Assembly (NCBI RefSeq): GCF_006636205.1
Contig: NZ_VIGB01000003.1
Location: 372,001 to 436,000 of the forward strand
Direction: 5' to 3'
Length of the DNA stretch: 64,000 bases
Source of the DNA: Kitasatospora acidiphila
Lineage (GTDB): Bacteria > Actinomycetota > Actinomycetes > Streptomycetales > Streptomycetaceae
A program made the translations under genes and the position numbers. Positions 1 through 8,279 of the stretch are shown in pieces; positions within the stretch are counted from its first letter, which is position 1; each line of letters opens with the position of its first letter. Below the pieces are notes generated by a model that was not told where the DNA came from, did no database searches, and was given only the letters and a program-made list of their open reading frames with translations.

Positions 1-64
1 CCACCGGTGCCCGGTAGGTGGAGCCGTCCCCTCGCTCGTAGTCGTCATCCCGCACCACAACCAC
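1..64 (-). CDS. possible 5' end of a leftward gene, cut by window edge
   Basis: Read leftward, several consecutive GTG codons (between 64 and 53) follow a GGGGG run and open a frame that stays open to the window edge. The readable part (about 18 residues) is acidic and polar, beginning VRDDDYERGDGSTYRAP, which looks like real protein rather than a random high-GC frame. Nothing can be said about function. It could equally be a chance frame, because only about 20 codons are visible. Confidence 0.25.
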   Translation of the reverse strand, partial: MVVVRDDDYERGDGSTYRAPV

Positions 65-139
65 CCCCGACGTCGCTGCTGTTCGTTCGTGGTGCAGGTT
101 AACTCCGGCGAACAGGAGCCGAACAGTCGGGTGCCCGGG

Positions 140-655
140 TCAGCGCAGCTCCTCGGCGAGCAGGTCCATCAGGAGACCGTCGTGCCAGTCGCCGTCGGCA
201 CCGCGCTCGTACTTGCGCAGCACGCCGACCGGGCGGAAGCCCACCTTGCTGTAGCAGCGGATGGCGGCGGCGTTGTCGGCGGCCGGGTCGATGGTCAGCC
301 GGTGGTGGCCGACCTCGTCGACCAGGTAGCGGGCCAGGGTGCGCACCGCGTCGGTGCCCAGTCCCCGGCCGTGCACGGCGGGGTCCAGGTAGAGGTCGAT
401 GCCGGCGTGCCGGTAGTCGGGCTCGGTCTCCTGGGACCACTGGATGGCCCCGATCACCCGGCCGTGGTGGAGGACGGTGAAGGTCTCGTCCCCCGGGTCG
501 GCCAGGTCCTCGGCGACGGCGGCCGTCAGGTCGGTGCCGCCGCGCCAGCGCCGGTACACCTCGGGGGTGGCGCGGATCGCGGCCAGCGCGGGGATGTCGC
601 TGGCCTCCGCCGGGCGGAGCACCACCTGCTCGCCGTGCAGGGTTCGAGCCTCCAT
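140..655 (-). CDS. GNAT acetyltransferase, AAC(6')-like
   Basis: This 171-residue cytoplasmic protein belongs to the GNAT N-acetyltransferases. The N-terminal LRPAEASDIPAL strand-helix, the RRWRGG segment and the acetyl-CoA loop HGRGLGTDA (Q/R-x-x-G-x-G/A type) followed by a C-terminal NAAAIRCYSKVGF strand are all present. The layout is closest to the aminoglycoside 6'-acetyltransferase/ribosomal-protein acetyltransferase subgroup, but the substrate cannot be read. The ATG at 655 overlaps the stop of the upstream gene as ATGA, so this start is preferred over an in-frame GTG/ATG further upstream. It is the last gene of a leftward string that starts near 4141. A resistance role is possible but unproven. 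Confidence 0.85.
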   Translation of the reverse strand: MEARTLHGEQVVLRPAEASDIPALAAIRATPEVYRRWRGGTDLTAAVAEDLADPGDETFTVLHHGRVIGAIQWSQETEPDYRHAGIDLYLDPAVHGRGLGTDAVRTLARYLVDEVGHHRLTIDPAADNAAAIRCYSKVGFRPVGVLRKYERGADGDWHDGLLMDLLAEELR

Positions 656-1545
656 CAGCGGATCCCTCGACGAGGTGGTCGTTGACCGCGACTGGCCGCT
701 GTGTGTTCGTGGTGGTCCCGGGGTGTGGGCGACGGCCACTGGCGGCGCGGGGGGATGAGTTGGCGGAGGAAGCGGTCGGCGATGCGGAGCTTCCAGTCGT
801 CGGGCTCGCGGAACTCGCGGATCAGGTCCGGGGCGATCCGGCTGATCGCCAGATGTGCGTCTGCGGCTGCCGGGCCGTTCACGAGCCGGTCGAAGTTGAA
901 CCAGGCGTCGGCTCGCGCCGCCTGGATTCCGCTGTCGGTGAGCAGGCGCTCGTCACGGGTGAAGAGGTGCTCCAGGAAGAGCAGCCCGCGGTTGTAGCGC
1001 TTGGCGACGTGGACCTGAACCTCCTCGATGCTTGCGCCGAACAGCGCGTTCATCCGGCAGTAGTCGTCGATGTGGTCATGGATGTCGCCCTGGTCGGCGG
1101 CGGCCATGCCTTCGAGGGTGAGCGGCAGGTCGTAGGACATGTGCGCCGCCATGGAGAAGATGATCTCCTCCAGCACATAGGACCGTCGAGCGGTCGAGGC
1201 GGCGTAGACCTCGCGCCACGGCTTTGCGACGGTGTCCGGGAGCTCTGCGGGCCGCACCACCGCCCGTCCCACTCGGCGCCGGTCCGCCAGCCAGGCGTCG
1301 ATGGCGTCCATGGTCGCCAGGTAGGTCATGGCCAGCCGCTGGGCGAGTTCGGCGATCCATCCCGGGTCGTGGAAGGCCGGCCGGCCCGCTCGCAGACTCT
1401 GTTCCAGCGCCCGGATCAGGCGGAGGTAGAGGTAGGCGAACACCGCACGGTGGTCTCGCACGGTGTCATACGTGGTGACACGGCTCTCCAGCAGCACGGC
1501 AACCTGGGCGACCCGGTCCGCCGGGGCCTCGCTGCCCGTCGCCAT
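655..1545 (-). CDS. DUF5995 family protein
   Basis: The protein has 296 residues, is soluble and largely helical. The conserved core TYLATMDAIDAWL ... WREVY ... YVLEEIIFSMAAHMSYDLPL is characteristic of DUF5995, an actinobacterial family of unknown function. A histidine/aspartate-rich stretch (DIHDHIDDYCRMN) follows and could bind metal. The C-terminal 35 residues are basic and disordered. ATG at 1545 overlaps the stop of the upstream gene (ATGA) and its own stop overlaps the start of the acetyltransferase, so the three genes are translationally coupled. The longer open frame to 1671 overlaps the upstream gene and was not used. Confidence 0.8.
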   Translation of the reverse strand: MATGSEAPADRVAQVAVLLESRVTTYDTVRDHRAVFAYLYLRLIRALEQSLRAGRPAFHDPGWIAELAQRLAMTYLATMDAIDAWLADRRRVGRAVVRPAELPDTVAKPWREVYAASTARRSYVLEEIIFSMAAHMSYDLPLTLEGMAAADQGDIHDHIDDYCRMNALFGASIEEVQVHVAKRYNRGLLFLEHLFTRDERLLTDSGIQAARADAWFNFDRLVNGPAAADAHLAISRIAPDLIREFREPDDWKLRIADRFLRQLIPPRRQWPSPTPRDHHEHTAASRGQRPPRRGIR

Positions 1546-2126
1546 CAGCCGGCCGCCGGGCCCGGGCTGGTGGCGACACGCCGAACCTCCTCGGTGGCAA
1601 TGGCCCAGCCGCAGACCAGGTGGCCGGCGAGGCCGTCGTGCCCCGGCGCGACGTGGTACGTCGCGGTCCACTGATCACCCAGGAGCGGCATGTGGTAGGT
1701 CGACGACAGCCCGCCCTCGTGGATCTCGGCCGGATAGGTGAACGACCGCGACAGGATGCCGGGCACCGGGCCGAACTGCTCCTTGGCGTGCACGGTGACC
1801 CCGGTGCCGTCCGGATCGAGCACATAGCTCTCACGCAGCAGGTACTGGGTCACGCCGAACTTCGAGAGCCTGACCGTGTTGTCGGCCTCCCCGAACGCGC
1901 CTTCGGAGGGCTTGGCGACGATCGTCGACGCCAGCTGGGACTTGCCCGTCACCCACTGGGTCAGCTGCATCACGGCAACGAGCACGGTGTTCCGCAAGCC
2001 GATGCGGCCGGCCCTGAGGCGACTCCAGGAAGTCACCCGGAAGGCGAAGCTGCCGTGCCAGGTGCCGGTCCCAACCTGGAAGTAGTAGACGTGGCTTGGA
2101 GCATCAATGGGCGGCACGCCGGTCAT
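1545..2126 (-). CDS. hypothetical protein, lipocalin-like length
   Basis: I do not recognise this 193-residue protein. It is rich in beta-prone, aromatic segments (HVYYFQVGTGTWHGSFAF, TQYLLRESYVLDP, HMPLLGDQWTATYHV) and has one short hydrophobic stretch near residue 50 (NTVLVAVMQLTQWV), which suggests a small beta-barrel or START/lipocalin-like fold. The ATG at 2126 is preferred because GGAAGG lies 9 bases upstream; a GTG at 2135 is too close to that site. It lies 50 bp after the ferritin-like remnant and overlaps the DUF5995 gene by ATGA, so it is probably co-transcribed with the GMC locus. Confidence 0.6.
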   Translation of the reverse strand: MTGVPPIDAPSHVYYFQVGTGTWHGSFAFRVTSWSRLRAGRIGLRNTVLVAVMQLTQWVTGKSQLASTIVAKPSEGAFGEADNTVRLSKFGVTQYLLRESYVLDPDGTGVTVHAKEQFGPVPGILSRSFTYPAEIHEGGLSSTYHMPLLGDQWTATYHVAPGHDGLAGHLVCGWAIATEEVRRVATSPGPAAG

Positions 2127-2176
2127 CCGCTTCACCTTCCATTACCGAGAGTAGGACAGCCATCGCAGGTTGATCT

Positions 2177-3132
2177 TCAGGCCAGCTCCGCCAGTAGCGG
2201 CGCCGAACCAGCCCCGGCCTCCAAGTCCGCCTTGGCGTGGGCCAGTTCGAGGTGGGTGATCTCGAAGGTGGGGCTGGCGTGGAGGCCGTGAGCGACTTTG
2301 TGGGGGTCGGGGTGTGGGTTGGCGTACAACTGCCGGGCGAGGTCGCGTAGTTCGAGCATCACCGGGACGGCTGCCCGGAGCTGCTCGGGCTCGCCGTTGA
2401 AGGAGCGGTCGAGGAGCCGGAGCAGGCGGGCGTAGACGCGGTTGAAGCGGTCGGCGGCGGTGCGGACTTCGCTGCCCGGCGGGTAGTCGGCGACCTTGGC
2501 CTCGGGGTCGATGCGGTAGGCCGCGGTCCAGTCGACCGGCAGGGCGGGGCCGGTCGGCCCGGAGGCCGGGGTGTCGAGCGGGCCGTAGCGGCGCTCCTGG
2601 TGGATCTCCATGAACCGGAAGTAGTGGGCCACTTCGCGGGCTTGGCCGAAGAGCCGCCGGTCCGGGTTGTAGATGGAGCCCGGCAGGCCCTCGCCCTGTT
2701 CGGCGATGAGCTCGATCGCCTTGAGGGCCGATGGCAGGTCGGTCACGGGAAAGGCCATGCCGCCCGAGTTGTAGAAGTCCTCGGGGCCGATCTGGTACTC
2801 CAACTTCCCGCTGAACAGGTCGGGATGGCGCTCGGCCAGCCGGATCATGCCTTCGCGGATGGTGGCGTAGAACTGGCCGATGGACGTCCAGCCGCGCGGG
2901 TCCGGCCCCTCCCCCGCGCCGGGGAGCTCGTCGATGCGCTCGGGCCGTTCGATCCACAGGCCCGTTCTGATCGCCTCCGGGCCGAAGTTGCGCAGCGCGA
3001 TCGGCACCTGCTCCTTGGCGTACGGGAGTTTGGCGGGGTAGTCGGTGACGAACCTGGGGTCGGCCACCACGGGCTTGCCGCCGACCGCGTTGAGCATGTT
3101 GGCGACCAGGGTCATGTGGAGCATCTCCGCCG
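2177..3132 (-). pseudogene. ferritin-like (VioB-type) protein, N-terminus deleted
   Basis: The frame from about 3132 to 2177 encodes about 318 residues typical of the ferritin-like domain proteins related to VioB (iminophenyl-pyruvate dimer synthase). It begins inside a conserved helix, AEMLHMTLVANMLNAVGG, which in intact members is preceded by roughly 70 residues carrying the first metal-ligand helix. Those residues are absent; immediately upstream the DNA becomes the N-terminal part of a GMC oxidoreductase in another frame. The rest looks intact (FYATIREGMIRLAERHPDLF, EVAHYFRFMEIHQERRYGP, with Glu/His ligands). Internal ATGs at 3124 and 3115 have no ribosome site. I infer a non-functional remnant left by a deletion. 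Confidence 0.75.
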
Positions 3133-3581
3133 ATCGGCCAGTCGCGGCCGTAGCCGAACTCCGTTCGCACCTTGAAGTCCTGCGGGAGCATCCGGGGCGT
3201 GAGGCCGAGCCAGTGCATGCCCGTTCCGCCGGCCGCCCGCAGGTAGTCGCTGCCGTACGGCAGCGGGCCGTCCTGGACGAGGTAGCCGACGGCCTGGTAG
3301 CCGCGCCCGTCCTTGCCCGGCAGGGTGTCCAGGACGGACGGCGAGGGCGCTGCGGTGTTGGCGCGGTAGGGGGCGTTCGGCACCTTGATCAGTGCGGAGT
3401 AGTAGGTGTTCAGCGCGTCGAGGTGACCGGGCCAGGTGTTGAGGGTCTCGGTGCCGGCCTCCAGGACGAGGACGCGCCAGCCCTGGTCGCCGAGGCGCTT
3501 GGCGACCAGGGTGCCGGCCATCCCGCCGCCGACCACGATCACGTCGAAGCGGTGGCCGGCGACCGCACGCGCGCGGTTCAC
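3131..3581 (-). pseudogene. GMC-family FAD oxidoreductase, N-terminal fragment only
   Basis: GTG at 3581 overlaps the stop of the small-subunit gene (GTGA). The frame encodes an FAD-binding Rossmann motif (DVIVVGGGMAGTLVAKRLG), an FAD-contacting Glu (VLVLEAGTE) and the GMC segment AAGGTGMHWLGLTPRMLP, ending at GYGRDWPI near residue 150. Intact GMC subunits continue for about 350 more residues with the substrate domain and the catalytic His/Asn; here homology stops at about 3131 and the sequence jumps into a ferritin-like gene one base out of frame. Translation would continue in the wrong frame to 2142. In this family the large subunit pairs with the FAD-SLDH small subunit encoded just upstream, so that partner is orphaned. 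Confidence 0.75.
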
Positions 3582-4141
3582 CGGCCGCCGCCCGGCTGCC
3601 GGCCGTCCCGGCGCACCGGCCCGCCGGGCGGCGGGAGTTCCGGTTCGCCCGGCGGTGGGGTCGCCCAGGTGCCGAACCCGGGCGCCTTGGCGCCCTGCGG
3701 ATGGCCGTGGAACGTCCGCCACACCAGGCCCTCGACGTAGGCCTCGGGCGCAACCGTGAACGCGGTGTTGGCGCCCTGCCGGCGCAGCTCGGCATGGACG
3801 GCCGCGGCGAGCGGCGGCCACACCCCCAGGTACCACAGGTGGGCGATGGCCCGGGCGAGGTCCTGGTCGGCCTCGCCCTGGAGCCGCTCCGGGTCGAGCC
3901 CGACCTCCTCCAGAGCCGCCCGGAAGTCGCGGTACGCCTGCTCCCCGACCTCCTCGACGACGGCGTGCAGGTAGCGCGCGGCCATCCCGGTGCCGCGGAG
4001 CTCGAAGGTGTCGAACCCGGTGAGCGCGACGGACAGCGCCACGAACTGCTCGACATCGGCGGCGGGCAGGCCGGGCAGCGGCGCCTCGGGCAGGCCGGCA
4101 CTCATCAGGGGCGAGGCGGTCAGCGGCACTCCGGTGGTCAT
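3578..4141 (-). CDS. FAD-SLDH family small subunit of a GMC sugar/alcohol dehydrogenase
   Basis: This 187-residue protein has the features of the gluconate 2-dehydrogenase subunit 3 / sorbitol dehydrogenase small-subunit family: FVALSVALTGFDTFELRGTGMA, a helical core with LARAIAHLWYLGVWPPL, and the near-C-terminal GLVWRTFHGHPQGAKAPGFGTWATPPP segment. It normally docks onto a GMC flavoprotein. The C-terminal 25 residues are Pro/Gly-rich. No twin-arginine signal is visible although many homologues have one. The gene is the first of the leftward string and overlaps the truncated GMC gene by GTGA, so its partner is probably lost. Confidence 0.8.
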   Translation of the reverse strand: MTTGVPLTASPLMSAGLPEAPLPGLPAADVEQFVALSVALTGFDTFELRGTGMAARYLHAVVEEVGEQAYRDFRAALEEVGLDPERLQGEADQDLARAIAHLWYLGVWPPLAAAVHAELRRQGANTAFTVAPEAYVEGLVWRTFHGHPQGAKAPGFGTWATPPPGEPELPPPGGPVRRDGRQPGGGR

Positions 4142-4271
4142 CGGGAGTCCCCCGGTGGCGTCCTGGGGGCCTTGCCGGTGTCTGTCATCCGCTGCCGCCT
4201 CACACTCGTGCCTGCTGTCCGTTCGAGGTTCGTGGACGGAGGACTACCCGGCGGAGTTGTGCGGGCGTACG

Positions 4272-4309
4272 GCGCAGGGCCGCCATTCATCCGAACGGCC
4301 GCCCTGCGC
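4272..4309 (-). terminator. hairpin downstream of the Asp-box protein gene
   Basis: The arms GCGCAGGGC (4272-4280) and GCCCTGCGC (4301-4309) are perfectly complementary, with an inner CGCC/GGC pairing. The hairpin begins about 24 bp past the stop of the leftward gene at 4333. There is no strong U-tract, as is usual in actinomycetes. The rest of 4142-4332 shows nothing else. Confidence 0.55.
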
Positions 4310-4332
4310 TTGCCCGCGAGGGGCGAGGGGCG

Positions 4333-5706
4333 TTACGGCAGTGTCACCCCCACGGTGGCGGCCCAGATGGAGTCGGTGGAGGCCGTCGGGGCGACCGCGC
4401 TGCCCCAGGCGAGGGCCAGGCGGGTGGGTGAGAGGGTGGCGAAGCCGAAGGTGTCGCCGGGCCAGACGGTGGTGGTGCCGAAGCCCTGGGAGATCCGGGC
4501 CGGTGCGGAGAGCCAGCCCTGGGTGGTGGAGAAGGTGCGCAGGTACTGGGCGTAGCCGCGCGGGTCGCTGGAGCCCAGCCAGCCAACGTAGGCGATGCCG
4601 GGAGGTCCGGCGACGACCTGCATGACGTGCGGCACGTTGAGGGTGTCCGGCGGTGCTTGGACCGGCGTGGACCAGGTCGCGCCGTGGTCCTTGGAGTAGG
4701 CCAGCCAGCCGGTGTCGGTGCTGGTGCCCTGGGTGTCCCAGGTGGCGTACAGGGTGCCGTCCGGGCCGAGGGCTTCGCTGCCGTCGATCCACCACTCGCT
4801 GTTGTTCATGGAGCCGGCGTCCGGGCCGATCCGCACCGGCTGCGACCAGGTGGCGCCGCCGTCGGTGGAGCGCGCCGCGTAGGTGTAGGCGACGGTCAGG
4901 TCGTCGGTCGGGATGTTGGTGACCGTGTAGCCCTGGTAGACCACGTCGAGCGAGCCGTCCGGCTCGACCAGGATCGGCGCGCTGTCGCCGCCGCTGTTCG
5001 GGTAGCCGGGGCTGATGTGCGACATCGCGCTCCAAGTCCGGCCGCCGTCGGTGGACTTCTGCATGACGGCGTTGACGTCGCCGGTGGCGAACGCGCAACT
5101 GCCGTTGGACGCGCAGATGGTGGTGATGGCGGCGGCGCTCGGTCCGTAGTCCCAGGTCAGGTAGACGGTGCCGTCCGGCCCGACGGTGATGAAGTCGCGG
5201 TCACCCCAGTTGCCGGAGTCCGGCGGGGTGATCACGCCGGCGGTCGTGAACGAGGCACCGTGGTCGGTGCTGACGTCGATGACGGGATAGGTCAGACCGG
5301 CGCGGGAGACCATGAACGCCGCGTAGACGGTGCCGTTCGGGGCGACGGTGATCGCCGGGTCCCAGGACCGGCCGCCCTTCTGGCCGACGCTGCCCGGCAG
5401 GGTGAGCGGCGTGCCGAAGGTGGCGCCGCCGTTCAGCGAGGCCGTGACTCCGATGCCCTTGCAGCCCATCCACTCGTCGTAGACGGCGTTCGCGGCCGGA
5501 TCGGTGGCCTCGATGGTCTCGGCGTTCTGCCCGGCGCAGGATCCGGAGATGTCCGTCGGCGTGCTGGTGGTGTAGGTCGCGGTGGCGACGGCGTTGACGG
5601 GGGCCGGTACGGCCAGTGCGGGGCTCGCCGTGAAGGCGAGTGCGGCGATCCCCGCACAGAGGCCGGCTGACAGGGACGATCTGAACGTGGCGCGAGGTGA
5701 AGGCAC
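4333..5706 (-). CDS. secreted sialidase-like protein with Asp-box (BNR) repeats
   Basis: The 457-residue product has a Sec-type signal peptide (SSLSAGLCAGIAALAFTASPALA, cleavage near residue 32) and then a six-bladed beta-propeller pattern. Asp-box motifs S/T-x-D-x-G-x-T-W occur at least five times: SLNGGATFG, STDHGASFT, STDGGRTWS, STDGGATWS and SKDHGATWS, each after a GPDGTVY-type strand. No FRIP motif or sialidase Arg triad is obvious, so this is better called a sialidase-fold exoprotein than a proven sialidase. Two cysteine pairs near residues 57/82 and 196/202 are compatible with export. It is monocistronic, with its own downstream hairpin. Confidence 0.8.
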   Translation of the reverse strand: MPSPRATFRSSLSAGLCAGIAALAFTASPALAVPAPVNAVATATYTTSTPTDISGSCAGQNAETIEATDPAANAVYDEWMGCKGIGVTASLNGGATFGTPLTLPGSVGQKGGRSWDPAITVAPNGTVYAAFMVSRAGLTYPVIDVSTDHGASFTTAGVITPPDSGNWGDRDFITVGPDGTVYLTWDYGPSAAAITTICASNGSCAFATGDVNAVMQKSTDGGRTWSAMSHISPGYPNSGGDSAPILVEPDGSLDVVYQGYTVTNIPTDDLTVAYTYAARSTDGGATWSQPVRIGPDAGSMNNSEWWIDGSEALGPDGTLYATWDTQGTSTDTGWLAYSKDHGATWSTPVQAPPDTLNVPHVMQVVAGPPGIAYVGWLGSSDPRGYAQYLRTFSTTQGWLSAPARISQGFGTTTVWPGDTFGFATLSPTRLALAWGSAVAPTASTDSIWAATVGVTLP

Positions 5707-5857
5707 GGGCTGATCTCCTCACGGTGCAACGGAGTTGAGGGTGGCGGGCCGTCACCAGGGCGGCTCCGCCTCCGGACGGATTACCCCAACCACCGCATCC
5801 GAAGCCCCGACAGGCGCATCCGAAGCCCCGCCCCTCGCACCGGGCGGCGGCCGCCCG

Positions 5858-7555
5858 TCAGGCCGACCGGACGGGCAGGCCGCGGATGGCCGGGTCCTCG
5901 GCGAGCTCCGCCAGCAGGGCGTCCAGCTTGGCCCGGTCCACCGAGGGCATCAGGAAGACGTGCACGTAGCTGCGGCGGGTCGACTCGTCGCCCGGGACCA
6001 TCAGCACGTCCTGGGAGGACAGCGACCATTTCGCCACCAGCTCGGCGCTGGGCTTGCGGAACCGCACGGTGACCGCGCCCGGGGTCCGGGCCGGCCACAG
6101 ATCGACGCCCAACTCCCCTTCCATGGCCCGCAGTCGGCGCTCCAGGTAGTCGGCCAGGGCCTGGGCGTCGCGGATCCGGTCCACCTGGTCCTGGTAGGAG
6201 TGCCGGGACAGGTGGTCCCAGATGACCAGCGGGGAGAAGCCGTTGCGGGAGCCGGCGAAGGTGGTGTCCGGCGCGCCTGTGTAGTCCGGCTGGGACGGCG
6301 GCGAGATCTGGTACTTGACCTTCGTCATGTAGATGCCGCACGGCCACGGTGCGCCGGGCCACTTGTGGCCGCTCATCGCGATCGAGGAGACCATGTCGAG
6401 GTCGCCGAACTCCAGGGTGGGCAGCGTGAGTCCGAAGTCGTACTCGGGCAGCTCCACGTCGGGGGTCCAGCCGTGGGTGGCCGGGTCCTGGGAGGCCATC
6501 CGCATGAACGGCGCGTAGCCGGCGCCGAGGGCGCCGTCGACGTGGATCCAGAAGCCGCGGCGCAGGTCGACCAGCGGCTCACCGGTCCGGCGGTCCGTGC
6601 CGTAGACCACCTCGCGCTGGACCAGGCCGTGCTCCTCGAAGATGGGCAGCAGCCGCTCGCAGACGCCCCGCACGTCGTCGTGGGCGCCCTTGAAGGTGCT
6701 GCCGAGGTTGAGGTTGACGAAGATCGGGTGGCCCTTCGCGGCGAAGAACTCGACCAGTACCGCCAGGGAGTCGACGTCGATCTCGCCCGGACCGTCCCAG
6801 GAGGTGCCCGAGGGACCGGGGCTGGACGGCACCTCGATCGGCCACTCCCGGCGCCCGGTGGCCGGGTCGACCAGCGGGCACTCGTCCGGGTAGAGCTCCC
6901 AGCCGACGGCGTGGAAGGTCTCGACGCCGAGCACCCGGACCGCCTTGGCGAAGGAGTAGTGGGTGTCCTCGGAGTAGAACGCCACCGGGCGGTGGGCGTT
7001 CGGGTTGCTGCGGTCGGGCCTGGCCTTGACGTAGCGCAGCGCCTCGAACGGGGCCGTCGGCGGCTGGATCAGTGCCTTGCCGCTCAGGTAGTCCCGGGCG
7101 TTCCAGAGCGCGTACATGTTGCCCTCGGTCGAGCCCATGGACAGCATGTAACCCCAGTACGACTCGGGGTCGGCCGGGTCGTGCGGGCCGTTGGCGCGCC
7201 ACAGCTTCGCGTAGTAGTCGAGCACCGCGCGCTCCACGACCTTGGTGTTCGGCTTGTAGCCGCCGCACTGGAACGGGTCGCCGAGGTTGTTGATGTTGTT
7301 CGGCATGAACCGGGCCAGATCGAGCGCGCAGCCCTGCATGTCCTGGGTGGCCTGGTAGCCGACCAGGTGGCGGCGCTTCCTGGTCAGGTACTCGTCCACG
7401 GTGTCCAGGACGTGCAGCCGCCGGGCGTCGTCCAACCCGCTCGCGGGGAGCTCGAAGTCGCGGCAGTCCAGCTCGGGCCCGGGGTCGACCGCGGGCCCGG
7501 AGTCGACGGCGGACGCGGCGGCGAGGATGTCGAGCGGGCTCGAGCTGATGGACAC
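5858..7555 (-). CDS. PLP-dependent group II decarboxylase, histidine/glutamate decarboxylase-like
   Basis: The protein has 565 residues. The fold-type I PLP signature is complete: GSTEGNMYALW around the phosphate site, WIHVDGALGAGY (the Asp that holds the pyridine nitrogen) and SGHKWPGAPWPCGIYM with the Schiff-base lysine. The C-terminal small domain carries ARTPGAVTVRFRKPS and VHVFLMPSV. The length exceeds the roughly 380 residues of bacterial histidine decarboxylases and 460 of GadB, and the N-terminal 60 residues are Pro/Ala-rich. The GTG start at 7555 is chosen because GGAG lies 6 bases upstream; a longer open frame is not supported. It is divergent from an Lrp regulator 178 bp away, the usual arrangement for a gene controlled by amino-acid level. 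The substrate amino acid is not readable. Confidence 0.85.
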   Translation of the reverse strand: MSISSSPLDILAAASAVDSGPAVDPGPELDCRDFELPASGLDDARRLHVLDTVDEYLTRKRRHLVGYQATQDMQGCALDLARFMPNNINNLGDPFQCGGYKPNTKVVERAVLDYYAKLWRANGPHDPADPESYWGYMLSMGSTEGNMYALWNARDYLSGKALIQPPTAPFEALRYVKARPDRSNPNAHRPVAFYSEDTHYSFAKAVRVLGVETFHAVGWELYPDECPLVDPATGRREWPIEVPSSPGPSGTSWDGPGEIDVDSLAVLVEFFAAKGHPIFVNLNLGSTFKGAHDDVRGVCERLLPIFEEHGLVQREVVYGTDRRTGEPLVDLRRGFWIHVDGALGAGYAPFMRMASQDPATHGWTPDVELPEYDFGLTLPTLEFGDLDMVSSIAMSGHKWPGAPWPCGIYMTKVKYQISPPSQPDYTGAPDTTFAGSRNGFSPLVIWDHLSRHSYQDQVDRIRDAQALADYLERRLRAMEGELGVDLWPARTPGAVTVRFRKPSAELVAKWSLSSQDVLMVPGDESTRRSYVHVFLMPSVDRAKLDALLAELAEDPAIRGLPVRSA

Positions 7556-7733
7556 GGAAACTCCGGGGACGCTGGCCGGCCGGTACGCCGGGCTGGGAAC
7601 GGTGGCAGGCGCTGGCCACTCGCGGGCCCAGGATGGAACCTTTCGACGATTGAGGGAAGTCCAGCCGAACAAGATTCGGTCGACAGCCGGTTTGATTTGC
7701 AGATCAGCGGTGCCGGCGGCGATCATGGGAAGC

Positions 7734-8228
7734 ATGCCGAATAATCCGCAGACTCGCGGTGCGTCCATCGACGAGGTGGACCGGGCGATCATCCGCGCCC
7801 TGGCCGACAACGCCAGGCTCGCGAACAACGCCCTCGCCGAGGCGGTGGGCATCGCCCCCTCGACCTGCCTGGCCCGGGTGCGCTCGCTGCAGGAGCGCGG
7901 GATCATCCGCGGCTTCCGGGCCGAGGTCGACCCCGCCGCGATCGGTCTGCCGCTCCAGGCGATGATCTCGGTCCGGCTCCGGGCCCACACCCGCGAGCAG
8001 GTCGCGAGCTTCCGCAGTACGGCCCCGGATCTGCCCGGCGTCCTGGCGGTGTTCCACATGGCGGGCTCCGACGACTACCTGCTGCACGTCGGCGTCGCCG
8101 GCCCCGAGGCGCTGCGCGACTTCGTCGTCGACAACCTGACCACCCACCCGGCGGTGGCGCAGACCCGGACCAACCTGATCTTCGAGCAGATAGCGGGCCG
8201 CGGGTACGTGGCCCCGCCCGGGCGCTGA
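7734..8228 (+). CDS. Lrp/AsnC family transcriptional regulator
   Basis: The 164-residue protein has an N-terminal helix-turn-helix (IDEVDRAIIRALADNARLANNALAEAVGIAPSTC in pieces, residues 11-46) and a C-terminal RAM ligand-sensing domain (LQAMISVRLRAHT, GSDDYLLHVGV). This is the classical amino-acid-responsive Lrp/AsnC layout. The start at 7734 gives the usual family N-terminus; an in-frame ATG at 7725 is an alternative. Its position, divergent from the PLP decarboxylase, suggests that it controls that gene and itself from the shared 178-bp region. Confidence 0.9.
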   Translation: MPNNPQTRGASIDEVDRAIIRALADNARLANNALAEAVGIAPSTCLARVRSLQERGIIRGFRAEVDPAAIGLPLQAMISVRLRAHTREQVASFRSTAPDLPGVLAVFHMAGSDDYLLHVGVAGPEALRDFVVDNLTTHPAVAQTRTNLIFEQIAGRGYVAPPGR

Positions 8229-8279
8229 CCACGGCGGCCGATCAGCTGCGCTTCCCCCTGGAGCACCGCCGGTTCACCG

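Noticed and set aside
2142..3836. A 564-codon leftward frame that could be read as one long GMC-type protein
   Set aside because: Only the part from 3581 to about 3131 has GMC character. Upstream it shadows the small-subunit gene and downstream it is an Arg/Pro-rich shadow of the ferritin-like frame.
4333..5706. Calling the Asp-box protein an active sialidase
   Set aside because: FRIP motif and Arg triad are not visible; Asp-boxes alone also occur in many non-sialidase propellers.
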